Shown here: positions 1 to 8,411 of the stretch, piece by piece | How positions within the stretch are numbered: the stretch's first letter is position 1 | How the letters are laid out: each line of letters begins with the position of its first letter | Assembly (NCBI RefSeq): GCF_026870155.1 | Contig: NZ_CP113975.1 | Location: forward strand, 5,084,001 to 5,148,000 | Source: Flavobacterium marginilacus | Lineage (GTDB): Bacteria > Bacteroidota > Bacteroidia > Flavobacteriales > Flavobacteriaceae | DNA length: 64,000 bases | Reading direction: 5' to 3' | The notes under the pieces: model-generated | Databases searched by the model: none | Seen by the model: only the letters and a program-made list of their open reading frames with translations | Told to the model about the DNA's origin: nothing | Program-made: the position numbers and the translations under genes

Positions 1-1405
1 GTTCTTTTTTAGAAGATAAAAACTTGGTGCCCGATTGATCCACGACTTTTTCACGTTTGATAGTCACTTTTTTATCACGCCCCATGCTTAAACTCAAAGT
101 GTCGCTCGTTTGGCTCGGCTCGATAAATGTTTTGCCCACATACATGCCTTCAAAGATAATATTTGCTTCACCTCTCAGCAGATTGTATTTGCTGTAATCG
201 GCAATCTGAGCCAGTAAAAAAGCATCTTTTTCTGCTTTTGGCACTGCATAAAACTTATAGGATGCCGGAAGTTTAATTTCTTTCAATGAAACGCTGTGTA
301 TTTTTCCATTTGATAAAATATCATAAGGAATATCAATATCAAATGAAATATTCAATTGGTTTTCAGATACAGTCGTATAGTTTGAAACCGATGATTCAGC
401 CATCGTTATCGGTTGTGCATTCATTTCTTCCTTGGCAATCTGAACTCCGGCAACTGTTCCCTGCAATTGATTTTGGATTCCTTTTCTCTTAGAGCCATAA
501 CCAACTACAACTACTTCTTGTAACCTGTTGTCAGTTGGTCTATAAGTTAAGAACCATGAATTTAGCAAAGGAGCCTGATTATTTTGGTTTGGAACACCGC
601 TTGACAAAGTCAGTTTTGCTTTTTTCCAATCGATTCCAGTGTTTTGAATAACCTGCGCTTTGTACATCATATTGATTGGTGCCGTTACACTTTCGGTGCG
701 TAAATCATAGAATGGTGTCCACGAAGCATTATTTGACAAATAGGTAATGTCCAAAGGAACTGCTCCAGCCAGATTATTCATCACCTGTACAATCAGTTTT
801 CCAGAAGAAGTTTTTTCTTCTTTGCTTGTATCTACTTCGAGTTTGTTGTTCAGTTTTTGAAGAGTCTCATTGAGTTTTTGCTCTTTTTCGGCTAAGGCGT
901 TTATTGTATTGGCAATTTCAGTCTGTTTGGCTTTGTAATAATCGACCATTTTCATTAGTTCCAATACATTCAAACCCGAATTCACTCCCGAAACCTGCTG
1001 ATTTCTGTCTAATAATGCCAATGTTTTGGTTTCCGAATTTTTGGCATTACCCACTTTTAAAAGTTCTTTTTGTACCAAAACGATACTGTCTTTTACTTTT
1101 TTTAATGCTGGAGATTTTAAATCCACTTCATATTCCGAAACGTAGTCGTTTGTAAATTGAACCGAAAGTACTGTTACGCTTGCAGGTGCGCCTATCTGTA
1201 CCGAGTTTTCATTTAAATCGACGGCTACATTTTTGATGACAATCTCACTTGTACCTAATGGCAGATTTATATTAGCTGTTTGAGAGATTTCTGCAGCGTT
1301 AAAATACACGGTTGCAGCTTTTACTTTGGCAGTCGTGAAAATTGGTTTTTGAGCAAAATTAAATGCCGAAAACAATAACGCAAAGAGGAAATAAATTTTT
1401 TTCAT
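1..1405 (-). CDS. MuiA-family (DUF4140/DUF4139) secreted protein, 3' end cut by window edge
   Basis: Open frame from ATG at 1405 to the window edge, so the C-terminus is missing. It begins with a signal peptide (MKKIYFLFALLFSAFNFAQ). The N-terminal part (TAKVKAATVYFNAAEISQTA) is typical of DUF4140, followed by a coiled-coil region around residues 120-200 and then the DUF4139 beta domain, the layout of the mucoidy inhibitor MuiA family, whose biochemical role is unclear. An unusual segment inside it, EVVVVGYGSKRKG, resembles the start of a SusC/TonB-receptor plug. The product is expected in the periplasm or on the envelope. Family call is from recognised sequence style; function is unknown. 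Confidence 0.75.
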   Translation of the reverse strand, partial: MKKIYFLFALLFSAFNFAQKPIFTTAKVKAATVYFNAAEISQTANINLPLGTSEIVIKNVAVDLNENSVQIGAPASVTVLSVQFTNDYVSEYEVDLKSPALKKVKDSIVLVQKELLKVGNAKNSETKTLALLDRNQQVSGVNSGLNVLELMKMVDYYKAKQTEIANTINALAEKEQKLNETLQKLNNKLEVDTSKEEKTSSGKLIVQVMNNLAGAVPLDITYLSNNASWTPFYDLRTESVTAPINMMYKAQVIQNTGIDWKKAKLTLSSGVPNQNNQAPLLNSWFLTYRPTDNRLQEVVVVGYGSKRKGIQNQLQGTVAGVQIAKEEMNAQPITMAESSVSNYTTVSENQLNISFDIDIPYDILSNGKIHSVSLKEIKLPASYKFYAVPKAEKDAFLLAQIADYSKYNLLRGEANIIFEGMYVGKTFIEPSQTSDTLSLSMGRDKKVTIKREKVVDQSGTKFLSSKKE

Positions 1406-1492
1406 GAGGTAGTAAGTTAAGATTATATCTTTATAGATGGCAAAAAGCTGAAAAAGGTTGGGTGTCTGCTTAAATTTTTTATAATTTTTTTT

Positions 1493-1562
1493 GCCACGGA
1501 TTAAACACATTCACACAGATTTTATAAGCATCATTAAAAAATCCGTGTGAAACAATGTCTAA
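1493..1562. repeat. interspersed palindrome, family 1, copy 1
   Basis: An imperfect inverted repeat (GCCACGGATTAAACACATTC ... AATCCGTGTGAAACAATGTC) lies in the gap between two minus-strand genes. Two related copies lie at 19849-19924 and 51379-51457, each in an intergenic gap and each followed by a similar tail (tAATTttATCG.. ..TATTA). No coding capacity. Looks like a dispersed non-autonomous repeat. Confidence 0.7.
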
Positions 1563-1601
1563 TTTTATCGTTTTGAGCCTATTACGAATACTTTGTAAGG
1601 T

Positions 1602-2762
1602 TTATTTTTCTACTATATAACCTTTCGCTTTTGCCAAAGCCACAATAGAGGTGTTAATTGCCTTGCCTAAATCATCTTGTGATTTTGTTTTTTTTGTTTC
1701 GGTGTCGATGTATTGCTGGCGTTTTTTGCCCAATTCACCAATTTCTTTTTGGATAGCTTCTCTCTCCTTGGTTTTTTGGGCAACGATTTTTTCTACTTCT
1801 GCTTCCGATTTATTTTGAAATTCGGCTGGTAATTCTTCTTTTTTGATTTTTGTAATGGCTTTTGGGTCTTGTTTTACTCGGTCAACCAAATCCCAGTTTT
1901 CGTTTTTGTATATCGCTTTGGATTTACTTACAGCACGTTCTGCATAATTAGCAGATGAAACACCTCTAGCGTTTTTATCCTGAACTTCCTGATTCATTTT
2001 TTTGGAAATACCTTTAGAACCATACCCAATATAGGTGTTGTTTATCCTTACATTACAATTTGATATTTGATCGTCATAAGGCGTTGATACATATTGAATA
2101 GATTGATTTGAGTCAATGTTGAAGTATTTTCCTTTGCCATAATCGGCTCCGTCTTTCCAAAAGGTGTTGATGCCCTCCAAACTGCTTCCGCAAAAGATAG
2201 TATTCACGTAAATATCGTTTTTCATTGCATCACTGATTGCCTCTTTATAGTTTATTTTGCCTTGATCAAAAGCTTCGTTTCCTGCAATATAAATTAGTTT
2301 CATATTGTCGTTTGCTTTTCCCCATTGCAGTTTTTTTGTAGCGTCTTGAATTACAGCACCGCAATATTCATTGCCTCCATTGGTTCTCAAAGCAAATAAT
2401 TTTTCGGAAATTAAGTCGAGGTCGGTGGTGAGAGGCGTAACTTGTCGGATATAATTGGATTGCTGAGCTAATCCGTCGTTGCCGTATTCGTACAGCGCAA
2501 TTTCGATATCGGGAGTTTTTCCTGAATATTTAAGTGTGGTCAAAGTGTTTACGATATTCCAAAGTCTGGATTTGGCTTGGTCGATCAATCCGTCCATACT
2601 GTTGGAAGTGTCCAATAAAAGAGCAACCTGTATTTTGTTGTTTTCGGATGGTTTTGGCTTTTCGGTTGGAATGTTATTTGCTGGTTTTGCTGTTGATGAA
2701 TTACAGCTTGCAAAAGAAAGTGTGGTGGCCAAAAGTGCGGAGATAAATAATGTCGATTTCAT
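1602..2762 (-). CDS. von Willebrand factor type A domain lipoprotein
   Basis: 386 aa. The N-terminus is a lipoprotein signal (TLSFASC, cysteine about residue 20). A VWA domain starts near residue 45 with a MIDAS motif (LLLDTSNSMDG), so it probably binds a metal ion and a protein ligand on the envelope. The C-terminal third is rich in K and E and probably helical or coiled. It sits between the MuiA-like and SIMPL genes on the same strand; a candidate LytTR-type site lies about 70-100 nt upstream of its start. The particular partner is unknown. Confidence 0.8.
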   Translation of the reverse strand: MKSTLFISALLATTLSFASCNSSTAKPANNIPTEKPKPSENNKIQVALLLDTSNSMDGLIDQAKSRLWNIVNTLTTLKYSGKTPDIEIALYEYGNDGLAQQSNYIRQVTPLTTDLDLISEKLFALRTNGGNEYCGAVIQDATKKLQWGKANDNMKLIYIAGNEAFDQGKINYKEAISDAMKNDIYVNTIFCGSSLEGINTFWKDGADYGKGKYFNIDSNQSIQYVSTPYDDQISNCNVRINNTYIGYGSKGISKKMNQEVQDKNARGVSSANYAERAVSKSKAIYKNENWDLVDRVKQDPKAITKIKKEELPAEFQNKSEAEVEKIVAQKTKEREAIQKEIGELGKKRQQYIDTETKKTKSQDDLGKAINTSIVALAKAKGYIVEK

Positions 2763-2832
2763 AGTTCTTTAATTTTTATGGTTGATTTTCTTATCAAACT
2801 TAGAAACTAAACACACGCCTTTTTTGGACAAA

Positions 2833-2862
2833 TGGTGAAACGGGCTTTTGACTTGGTGAAAA
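2833..2862 (-). promoter_or_regulatory. candidate LytTR-type direct-repeat operator
   Basis: TGGTGAAA occurs at 2833 and again at 2854, a spacing of 21 nt (two helical turns), the arrangement bound by LytTR regulators. It lies upstream of the VWA gene (start 2762). A closely related stretch with the same spacing lies at 3893-3920 upstream of the next minus-strand gene. Assignment to the neighbouring regulator (5814-6560) is inference. Confidence 0.4.
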
Positions 2863-2865
2863 GCT

Positions 2866-3828
2866 TTAAAATTTTTGTTTTGTAGTATCCATAACAAGAT
2901 TCTTTAAATCGCCATTTGGAGTAATCAGTATAAATTGTTTATCTGTTTTTGGAATCTGTTTTTTTTCTCTATTAATGAAAATCTTTATTTCATATTGTAC
3001 TTGTATAACTGGTTCCAATACCACAGGATTTATTATAAAATCAAATTCTTTATTAAATACAGGCTGATAATAAAGCGTAGTCGATTTATTGGACTGATTG
3101 ACATTTGCTGTTTTTTTTAAGTTTAAATCAGAACTGTTATACGCTTCATAGGATTTGTACATTTCTACAGGTAAGTTTACAATAAAATCATCGGTTATTC
3201 TTTTCTCTGCATTTGTAAATGTCTCACCAAGAATTACCTCATAATTCTTGGTTTTTTCTTGTATTAAAAGCTTTGCCTTGTTCATCATTTCTTTTTTGAT
3301 TGATTCTAAGGTGCTTGAAAAATAATCAACTCGTACCAGATCGTATATTTCATGATTGGATAAAATTGATATAAAATCGTTCAACTGATTGGGATCAGAG
3401 TATTTTATGTGAATATTTTTCTTCAATTCAAACCCAATTGGGACTTCATTGTAGGTTTTACGGCTGAAAACCTTTTTCTCAACTTCATATTCATAAACAG
3501 GGACAAATGAGATCATATCTACAAAGGTCTCAACATCTTTTTTGAGTTTGATTTCTGTTAATGATTGCGAAATTCGCTGATTAATTAATTCATTGACCTC
3601 TTTGGCTGTTTTACCTGTTTGAGTTAAACTGAAAATAGCTGTGTATGAATCTGCCTTAACATTAGCAAGACCTTTTACATTTATCACAATACCATCTTGT
3701 GATGGAAAATTGATATTGATTGTATTTTGTTCAGAATACCGATTTTGGTAATTGGCATTTCCCGAAACCTGTCCAGAGCTGAATTGAGACAACAGAATGA
3801 TTAAAAATGAAAAGAATGTTTTTTTCAT
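2866..3828 (-). CDS. secreted SIMPL (DUF541)-like protein
   Basis: 320 aa with a Sec signal peptide (MKKTFFSFLIILLSQFSSGQ). The region from about residue 45 (VKGLANVKADSYTAIFSLTQ) to residue 210 follows the SIMPL/DUF541 pattern: a G-x-A-x-V-x-x-D start, an x-E-V-N-E helix, and a later segment giving a second alpha/beta repeat. SIMPL proteins are periplasmic or membrane-associated and poorly understood. It is divergent from the histidine kinase gene and shares an intergenic repeat with the VWA gene, suggesting common control. Confidence 0.6.
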   Translation of the reverse strand: MKKTFFSFLIILLSQFSSGQVSGNANYQNRYSEQNTININFPSQDGIVINVKGLANVKADSYTAIFSLTQTGKTAKEVNELINQRISQSLTEIKLKKDVETFVDMISFVPVYEYEVEKKVFSRKTYNEVPIGFELKKNIHIKYSDPNQLNDFISILSNHEIYDLVRVDYFSSTLESIKKEMMNKAKLLIQEKTKNYEVILGETFTNAEKRITDDFIVNLPVEMYKSYEAYNSSDLNLKKTANVNQSNKSTTLYYQPVFNKEFDFIINPVVLEPVIQVQYEIKIFINREKKQIPKTDKQFILITPNGDLKNLVMDTTKQKF

Positions 3829-3892
3829 GTTGATAGATTTTAAGTTTACATGGTAAAAGTATCAATAGAGAAAATATATTTTTGAGAGAATG

Positions 3893-3920
3893 GGTCAACA
3901 AGCCGTTTGACTTGGTAAAA
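3893..3920. promoter_or_regulatory. candidate LytTR-type direct-repeat operator in a divergent promoter region
   Basis: GGTCAA at 3893 and GGTAAA at 3914 are 21 nt apart, and the block as a whole matches the one at 2833-2862 (both contain TTTGACTTGGT followed by AAAAGCT). It lies between the SIMPL gene (minus) and the histidine kinase gene (plus), so it could control both. Experimental binding is not shown. Confidence 0.4.
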
Positions 3921-3975
3921 GCTATAGTTTTGGAATTAAAAATTAACTTACTTTACACTTTCTAAATATTTGTTT

Positions 3976-5817
3976 GTGAAACATAATTTATTAATTGTTT
4001 TTGTTCTGCTCTTTTTAGCGTTTTTATTTCCTCATGAAATAATTGCGCAGTCTGCTCCTATAGAAAAAATTGAAAAAAAAAATAGCTCCAGAATCAGTAA
4101 AGCCAAAATTAGTATAGCTGCTGAGGAATTATCTAAATCTTTGGATGAAAATAATGAATCAAATATCGCTTCGAATTATGAAAAATTGGCCAGTGAGTTT
4201 CTCGGAAAAGGGGATAATGCCAAGGCCGAGGAATACTTTAAAAAAGCGCTGGCGAGCTACACCAAACTAAAACTGACTGATGACAAAACCCGCGTGGTCC
4301 GAAGCCTTGCCAAGGTGCAGGAATCGCAGAGGGATTATAAGTCAGCCATTAGTAATTATGAAGTTGCCGGATCGATGGCCGAGGATAAAAGTCTCGAAAA
4401 GATTAATGCGAATGATGCGAACCGTCTGCGGTCTTCTGCGAGTCCTGTGGCTCAGGAAAGTTATGTGAATTCGAATATTGAATTGTTGAAAAAGGAGAAA
4501 AAAAGCGAAGAGGTTTCGGATGCGTATGTTAAGAAGGCCGAAAATTCGCTTCAGCAAAAAAAGAAAGAAGTTGCTATAGAAAGTTACAATCAAGCACTCG
4601 CTTACGCAAAAGGGAAGCCGGCGACGATCATCAAAATCAATAATGAAATTGCAAAAGTATACGCTTCGGACAATCAGTTTGACAAAGCGATCGGGATTAG
4701 CGAAAAACTTTTGGCAGATGCCAAAACCAAACAGGATTTCACTACTCAAATCAAGCAATTGCAGTCGCTTTCGGGTCTATATTTTCAAAAAGAAGAACCA
4801 AACAAGGCTATTGAAGCCTTAAAGGAAGCATTTGCTTTGGCACTGCAAAAAGGCAATTCGGCCGAAGCAAAAACAAGTCTGACGGCATTAACGCAGTATT
4901 ATAACAAAAAGGGAAACAATAAGGAGAGTTTGGTTTTGTACGATCAATTTGTTAAGAATTTCGACCAGTTAATTCATTCGGACACGACTTTGATTGATGC
5001 CAAAACGTTTCAGGTGAGTGAAGATAAAATCCGCCAGCTGGAAAAAGAAAAGTCGCTGAAAGATGAATTGATTTCAAGGAAAAACACGTTCAATTATTTT
5101 CTTTTGGGTTCTATTGGATTGCTTTTACTGTTGTTTTTATGGATTGTGAAAGCGCTTTATTCGATTAAAATCAAGAACAAGGAAATCGCCCTGCAGTCGC
5201 TGCGCAGAGAAATGAATCCGCATTTTATTTTTAACAGCCTTAACAGCGTCAATCAGTTCATTGCCCAAAATAGGGAGTTGGAGGCCAATAAATACCTGAC
5301 TTCGTATTCGAATCTGATGCGGAATGCAATGGAGAATTCCAATAAGGATTTCATTACGCTCGATAACGAATTGGAGCAATTACGAAAATATCTAGAATTG
5401 GAACATCTGCGTTTTCAGGATAAATTTGATTTTAAAATTAGTGTTGATCCGGAACTGGATGCCGAAAGAACGATGGTTCCGAATATGGTTATTCAGCCAC
5501 ATTTGGAAAATGCTATTTGGCATGGTTTACGTTATTTGGATACCAAAGGACTGCTGTTGCTAAAAGTGGAATTAATCAGCGGAAAAGTGGTGATTCGGAT
5601 TGAGGATAATGGCATTGGTCTGGCCAAAAGCCAAGAGCTGAAAACGGCCAATCAAAAAGTACACGAATCGCGAGGAATGAGCAATACCAAAGAGCGCATC
5701 AGTCTGCTGAATGAACTGTACAAACAGCATATTTCTTTCCGGATTTTTGAAAAAACGTTACTAGAAAGAGGAACGATTGTCGAAATTAGCTGTCCATTAA
5801 TTGATAAAATAGGATGA
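3976..5817 (+). CDS. LytS/YehU-type sensor histidine kinase with TPR region
   Basis: About 613 aa. The GTG at 3976 gives a clean signal sequence (KHNLLIVFVLLFLAFLFP); a TTG two codons upstream is an alternative. Residues about 60-340 are tetratricopeptide-like helical repeats in the periplasm, one membrane segment lies near 373-394, and the cytoplasmic part has the His_kinase motif HFIFNSLNSVNQF (phospho-acceptor His about 416) and a HATPase domain ending with DNGIGL. The stop overlaps the start of the LytTR response regulator by 4 nt (ATGA), so the two are co-translated partners. Confidence 0.92.
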   Translation: MKHNLLIVFVLLFLAFLFPHEIIAQSAPIEKIEKKNSSRISKAKISIAAEELSKSLDENNESNIASNYEKLASEFLGKGDNAKAEEYFKKALASYTKLKLTDDKTRVVRSLAKVQESQRDYKSAISNYEVAGSMAEDKSLEKINANDANRLRSSASPVAQESYVNSNIELLKKEKKSEEVSDAYVKKAENSLQQKKKEVAIESYNQALAYAKGKPATIIKINNEIAKVYASDNQFDKAIGISEKLLADAKTKQDFTTQIKQLQSLSGLYFQKEEPNKAIEALKEAFALALQKGNSAEAKTSLTALTQYYNKKGNNKESLVLYDQFVKNFDQLIHSDTTLIDAKTFQVSEDKIRQLEKEKSLKDELISRKNTFNYFLLGSIGLLLLLFLWIVKALYSIKIKNKEIALQSLRREMNPHFIFNSLNSVNQFIAQNRELEANKYLTSYSNLMRNAMENSNKDFITLDNELEQLRKYLELEHLRFQDKFDFKISVDPELDAERTMVPNMVIQPHLENAIWHGLRYLDTKGLLLLKVELISGKVVIRIEDNGIGLAKSQELKTANQKVHESRGMSNTKERISLLNELYKQHISFRIFEKTLLERGTIVEISCPLIDKIG

Positions 5818-6560
5818 ATTTTCAGAAGATAAAAAGCGTTATTGTCGAAGACGAATTGGCAGCGCGTGAGGTGCTTAAGAATTATTTGAGCAAATATTGT
5901 CCGCAGGTAGAGGTTATCGGTGAAGCCCAAAACATAAAAGAGGCCGTTCCGCTGTTGCACGAATTAAAGCCGCAATTGGTTTTTTTGGATGTCGAAATGC
6001 CTTTCGGGAATGCTTTTGATGTTCTCGAAGCCTGCAAAGATCTGCATTTTGAAACCATTTTTGTAACCGCTTTTTCGGAGTATTCGCTGAAGGCTTTGAA
6101 CCAAAGCGCGGCCTATTATCTGCTGAAACCCATCAGCATTGAAGAACTGATTGTAGCGGTAAACAAAGTGCATCATCAAATTCTGAATAAGGAAATTTTT
6201 AATAGAAATAAGATTATTATTGAAAATTTTAAGGAATCCAAACCCGAAAAGCAACAAGTGATTCTGCCGACACTGGAAGGTTTTGAAGTTGTAAAAATGG
6301 AGGAAATCATTCGGCTTCGCGGTAACGGCAATTTCACCGATTTGTATCTTCATAACGGAAGTAAAAAGATGGCGTGCCGTTTTTTAAAACATTTCTCCGA
6401 AATTCTGCCTTTGCCTTTTATCCGTGTCCATAAATCCCATATCATCAATCTGAATTGTGTGAAATCGTACAATAAAGGAGGGATTATTACGCTGAACGAT
6501 TCCACCGAAATTGAAGTTTCCCCGACTTATAGAGAGGATTTTTTAAGGAATTTCAAGTGA
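5814..6560 (+). CDS. LytTR-family response regulator
   Basis: 248 aa. Residues 1-120 form a receiver domain with acidic ED at 12-13, phospho-acceptor Asp59 (LVFLDVEMP), Thr84 and Lys105 (YYLLKP). Residues about 145-248 are a LytTR DNA-binding domain (VRLRGNGNFTDLYL-like start, then RVHKSHIINL). Such domains bind paired direct repeats about 21 nt apart. It overlaps the kinase gene by 4 nt. The repeated intergenic motifs at 2833 and 3893 make the neighbouring minus-strand genes and its own operon plausible targets. Confidence 0.93.
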   Translation: MNFQKIKSVIVEDELAAREVLKNYLSKYCPQVEVIGEAQNIKEAVPLLHELKPQLVFLDVEMPFGNAFDVLEACKDLHFETIFVTAFSEYSLKALNQSAAYYLLKPISIEELIVAVNKVHHQILNKEIFNRNKIIIENFKESKPEKQQVILPTLEGFEVVKMEEIIRLRGNGNFTDLYLHNGSKKMACRFLKHFSEILPLPFIRVHKSHIINLNCVKSYNKGGIITLNDSTEIEVSPTYREDFLRNFK

Positions 6561-6850
6561 TGATTTAACCGCACTAAAACGCAAAGAAATCCGATCTTAA
6601 CTTTTCGCCTCAATGTCTTCGAATGAATAAAAGTTTAACTTAATAACATCGATTATATGTGCAATTTGAGGCCGTTTTTTTTAACTATAAGGAAACACAT
6701 TAAAAGTGTATAGTTTTAGACAAAATCTGAAACCGATAAAAGACCATTTTATCAATAGAATGATACTAAATTGACGCAATTTGCTGCAATTTTAATATAA
6801 AAAAAGACCGTTAAAATATTTTTTTTTAATTTTACTAAAAACTAGAAATC

Positions 6851-7378
6851 ATGTTATTAAAAAATATCGAAACAGCGCTAAACAAGCAAATCCGTATAGA
6901 GGCCGAATCTTCTCAAATCTATTTATCGATGGCCTGCTGGGCTGAAGTGAATGGACTGGAAGGTATCGCTCAGTTTATGTACGCTCAATCAGATGAGGAG
7001 CGTCTGCACATGCTAAAGCTAATCAAGTATGTAAACGAACGCGGCGGTCATGCTCAAATTACCGATTTGAAAGCTCCAAAAACATCTTACGAAACCTTCA
7101 AAGGAATGTTTGAAGAATTATACAAACACGAAGTTTTTGTATCCGACTCGATTAATGAGTTAGTTCATATTACTTTTCAGGAGAAAGATTATGCCACTCA
7201 TAACTTCCTGCAATGGTACGTAGCCGAGCAGATTGAAGAAGAAGCAACTGCCAAATCAATTTTGGATAAAATCAACCTTATCGGTGACGACAAAGGCGGA
7301 TTGTATCTTTTTGACCGTGACATCCAGCAGGTAGCCGCTGCTAGTGCTGCTGCAAATGGAGGCGCTACTGCCAAATAG
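6851..7378 (+). CDS. ftnA: ferritin, bacterial non-haem iron storage protein
   Basis: 175 aa, the usual length for bacterial ferritins. All ferroxidase-centre residues fall at the same positions as in E. coli FtnA: Glu17, Glu50, His53, Glu94, Gln127 and Glu130. It should assemble into a 24-subunit cage in the cytoplasm that oxidises and stores iron. It is followed by a rho-independent terminator and so appears monocistronic. The preceding 290 nt (6561-6850) hold no gene that I can support; no promoter box there is convincing. Confidence 0.95.
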   Translation: MLLKNIETALNKQIRIEAESSQIYLSMACWAEVNGLEGIAQFMYAQSDEERLHMLKLIKYVNERGGHAQITDLKAPKTSYETFKGMFEELYKHEVFVSDSINELVHITFQEKDYATHNFLQWYVAEQIEEEATAKSILDKINLIGDDKGGLYLFDRDIQQVAAASAAANGGATAK

Positions 7379-7402
7379 TTAAGATACCTCTTAATAAATA
7401 AT

Positions 7403-7442
7403 ATCCCCTAAATGCACGAACATCATTTTGGGGATTTTTTTT
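7403..7442 (+). terminator. rho-independent terminator after ferritin
   Basis: ATCCCC ... GGGGAT stem with extra AAA/TTT pairs, followed by eight T residues; 25 nt after the ferritin stop. Confidence 0.8.
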
Positions 7443-7558
7443 GCTCCAAAAGTGTTAAAATTTATTTAGAATAGATAAAAACAACATACCTTTGCATTGG
7501 TTTTAAATTCTTTATACCACGATTCAAAACAGATTCATAACTATAATCCGCAGTTACC

Positions 7559-7786
7559 TTGAGCAAGAAAGAAAAAGAAAAGGAGAAAAAGGACAAGAAG
7601 AAAAAAAAGGATAAAAAAGAAATCCTCAAAAAACTGAAAGCTCTTGAAGGCTGTAAGTCGACTTGCATGTCAAGCTGTAAAGTACCGTCAAACTGTAAAT
7701 CCAGCTGTTGTGAAAAATACAAGAAAAGCGAAAAGAAACGCTGCAGCCGCTGTCCAATGTTTGATTTATTAAAAAAATCAGCATAG
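7559..7786 (+). CDS. Lys- and Cys-rich small protein
   Basis: 75 aa from a TTG start, the only start in frame. The first 25 residues are almost all Lys and Glu; the second half carries about ten cysteines (CKSTCMSSCKVPSNCKSSCC, then CSRCP), a pattern that could bind metal. A TAnnTTTG-like box (TACCTTTG, about 7488-7495) lies upstream and a hairpin terminator downstream at 7930. No family recognised. The next gene upstream is ferritin, so an iron or metal link is possible but is only inference. Confidence 0.6.
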   Translation: MSKKEKEKEKKDKKKKKDKKEILKKLKALEGCKSTCMSSCKVPSNCKSSCCEKYKKSEKKRCSRCPMFDLLKKSA

Positions 7787-7929
7787 TTTTAGTTCGAATA
7801 AAGTATTTTTTACTTCTTTAAAGTGTTCAGCTTAATAATACACACCACTATGTTTTAGAATATTGATTTATTACATAGCCATAAAAACAACAAATTTACT
7901 TAAAAGCAATAAAATTAAAATCCATAAAC

Positions 7930-7965
7930 AGCAGTAACCTCACGATTACTGCTGTCTTGTTTTTA
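7930..7965 (+). terminator. hairpin terminator
   Basis: AGCAGTAA (7930-7937) and TTACTGCT (7946-7953) form an 8-bp stem with a short loop, then a T-rich tail. It ends the transcription unit of the Lys/Cys-rich protein. Confidence 0.7.
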
Positions 7966-8016
7966 TAATATTCATAATAATTTTGTTCTGTAAAAGTATT
8001 TACTCAAAATCAAATC

Positions 8017-8136
8017 ATGAATAGAAACAAAAATATTGCTTATTACAATCAATCCTTACTGCCTGCACATACTCTTCAAAGATTAAAGAGAAAAACGAAA
8101 AAAAAATCTCTCCAAGTACTTTCTAAAATGTTATAA
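8017..8136 (+). CDS. possible 39-aa basic small ORF
   Basis: ATG at 8017 opens 39 codons (MNRNKNIAYYNQSLLPAHTL then a Lys/Arg-rich tail). It sits between two hairpin terminators (7930 and 8264) in a 625-nt gap that otherwise holds nothing visible. No family recognised and no clear promoter; it may be non-coding. Confidence 0.25.
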   Translation: MNRNKNIAYYNQSLLPAHTLQRLKRKTKKKSLQVLSKML

Positions 8137-8263
8137 TAAAAATCAATATTGTAAATTATAACGTAATTAAACTTTCACTTATAAAGCCGATTTTTAATCA
8201 TAAAACATAATTTCTATATGTTTTTTGTTAAAAATGTAATTATATATTTATTAAAATACATTA

Positions 8264-8290
8264 AAAAAACAGGTATAAATACCTGTTTTT
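8264..8290 (+). terminator. symmetrical hairpin terminator
   Basis: Perfect inverted repeat AAAAACAGGTA-taaa-TACCTGTTTTT with A and T tracts on both sides, so it can terminate either strand. It isolates the pectate-lyase-like gene at 8412 from upstream transcription. Confidence 0.7.
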
Positions 8291-8411
8291 AACATAAAAT
8301 TATATATTTATTTACAAAAATAAGAAAAACTTTATTTTTTAGAATTAGATTTGTGCAATCGATTACAATTAATTGCAATTAATCAATAACCATTTTAAAA
8401 ACTAAATTTTT

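Noticed and set aside
5137-5379. Several minus-strand frames opposite the kinase gene
   Set aside because: They are antisense shadows of a well-supported gene and show no domain.
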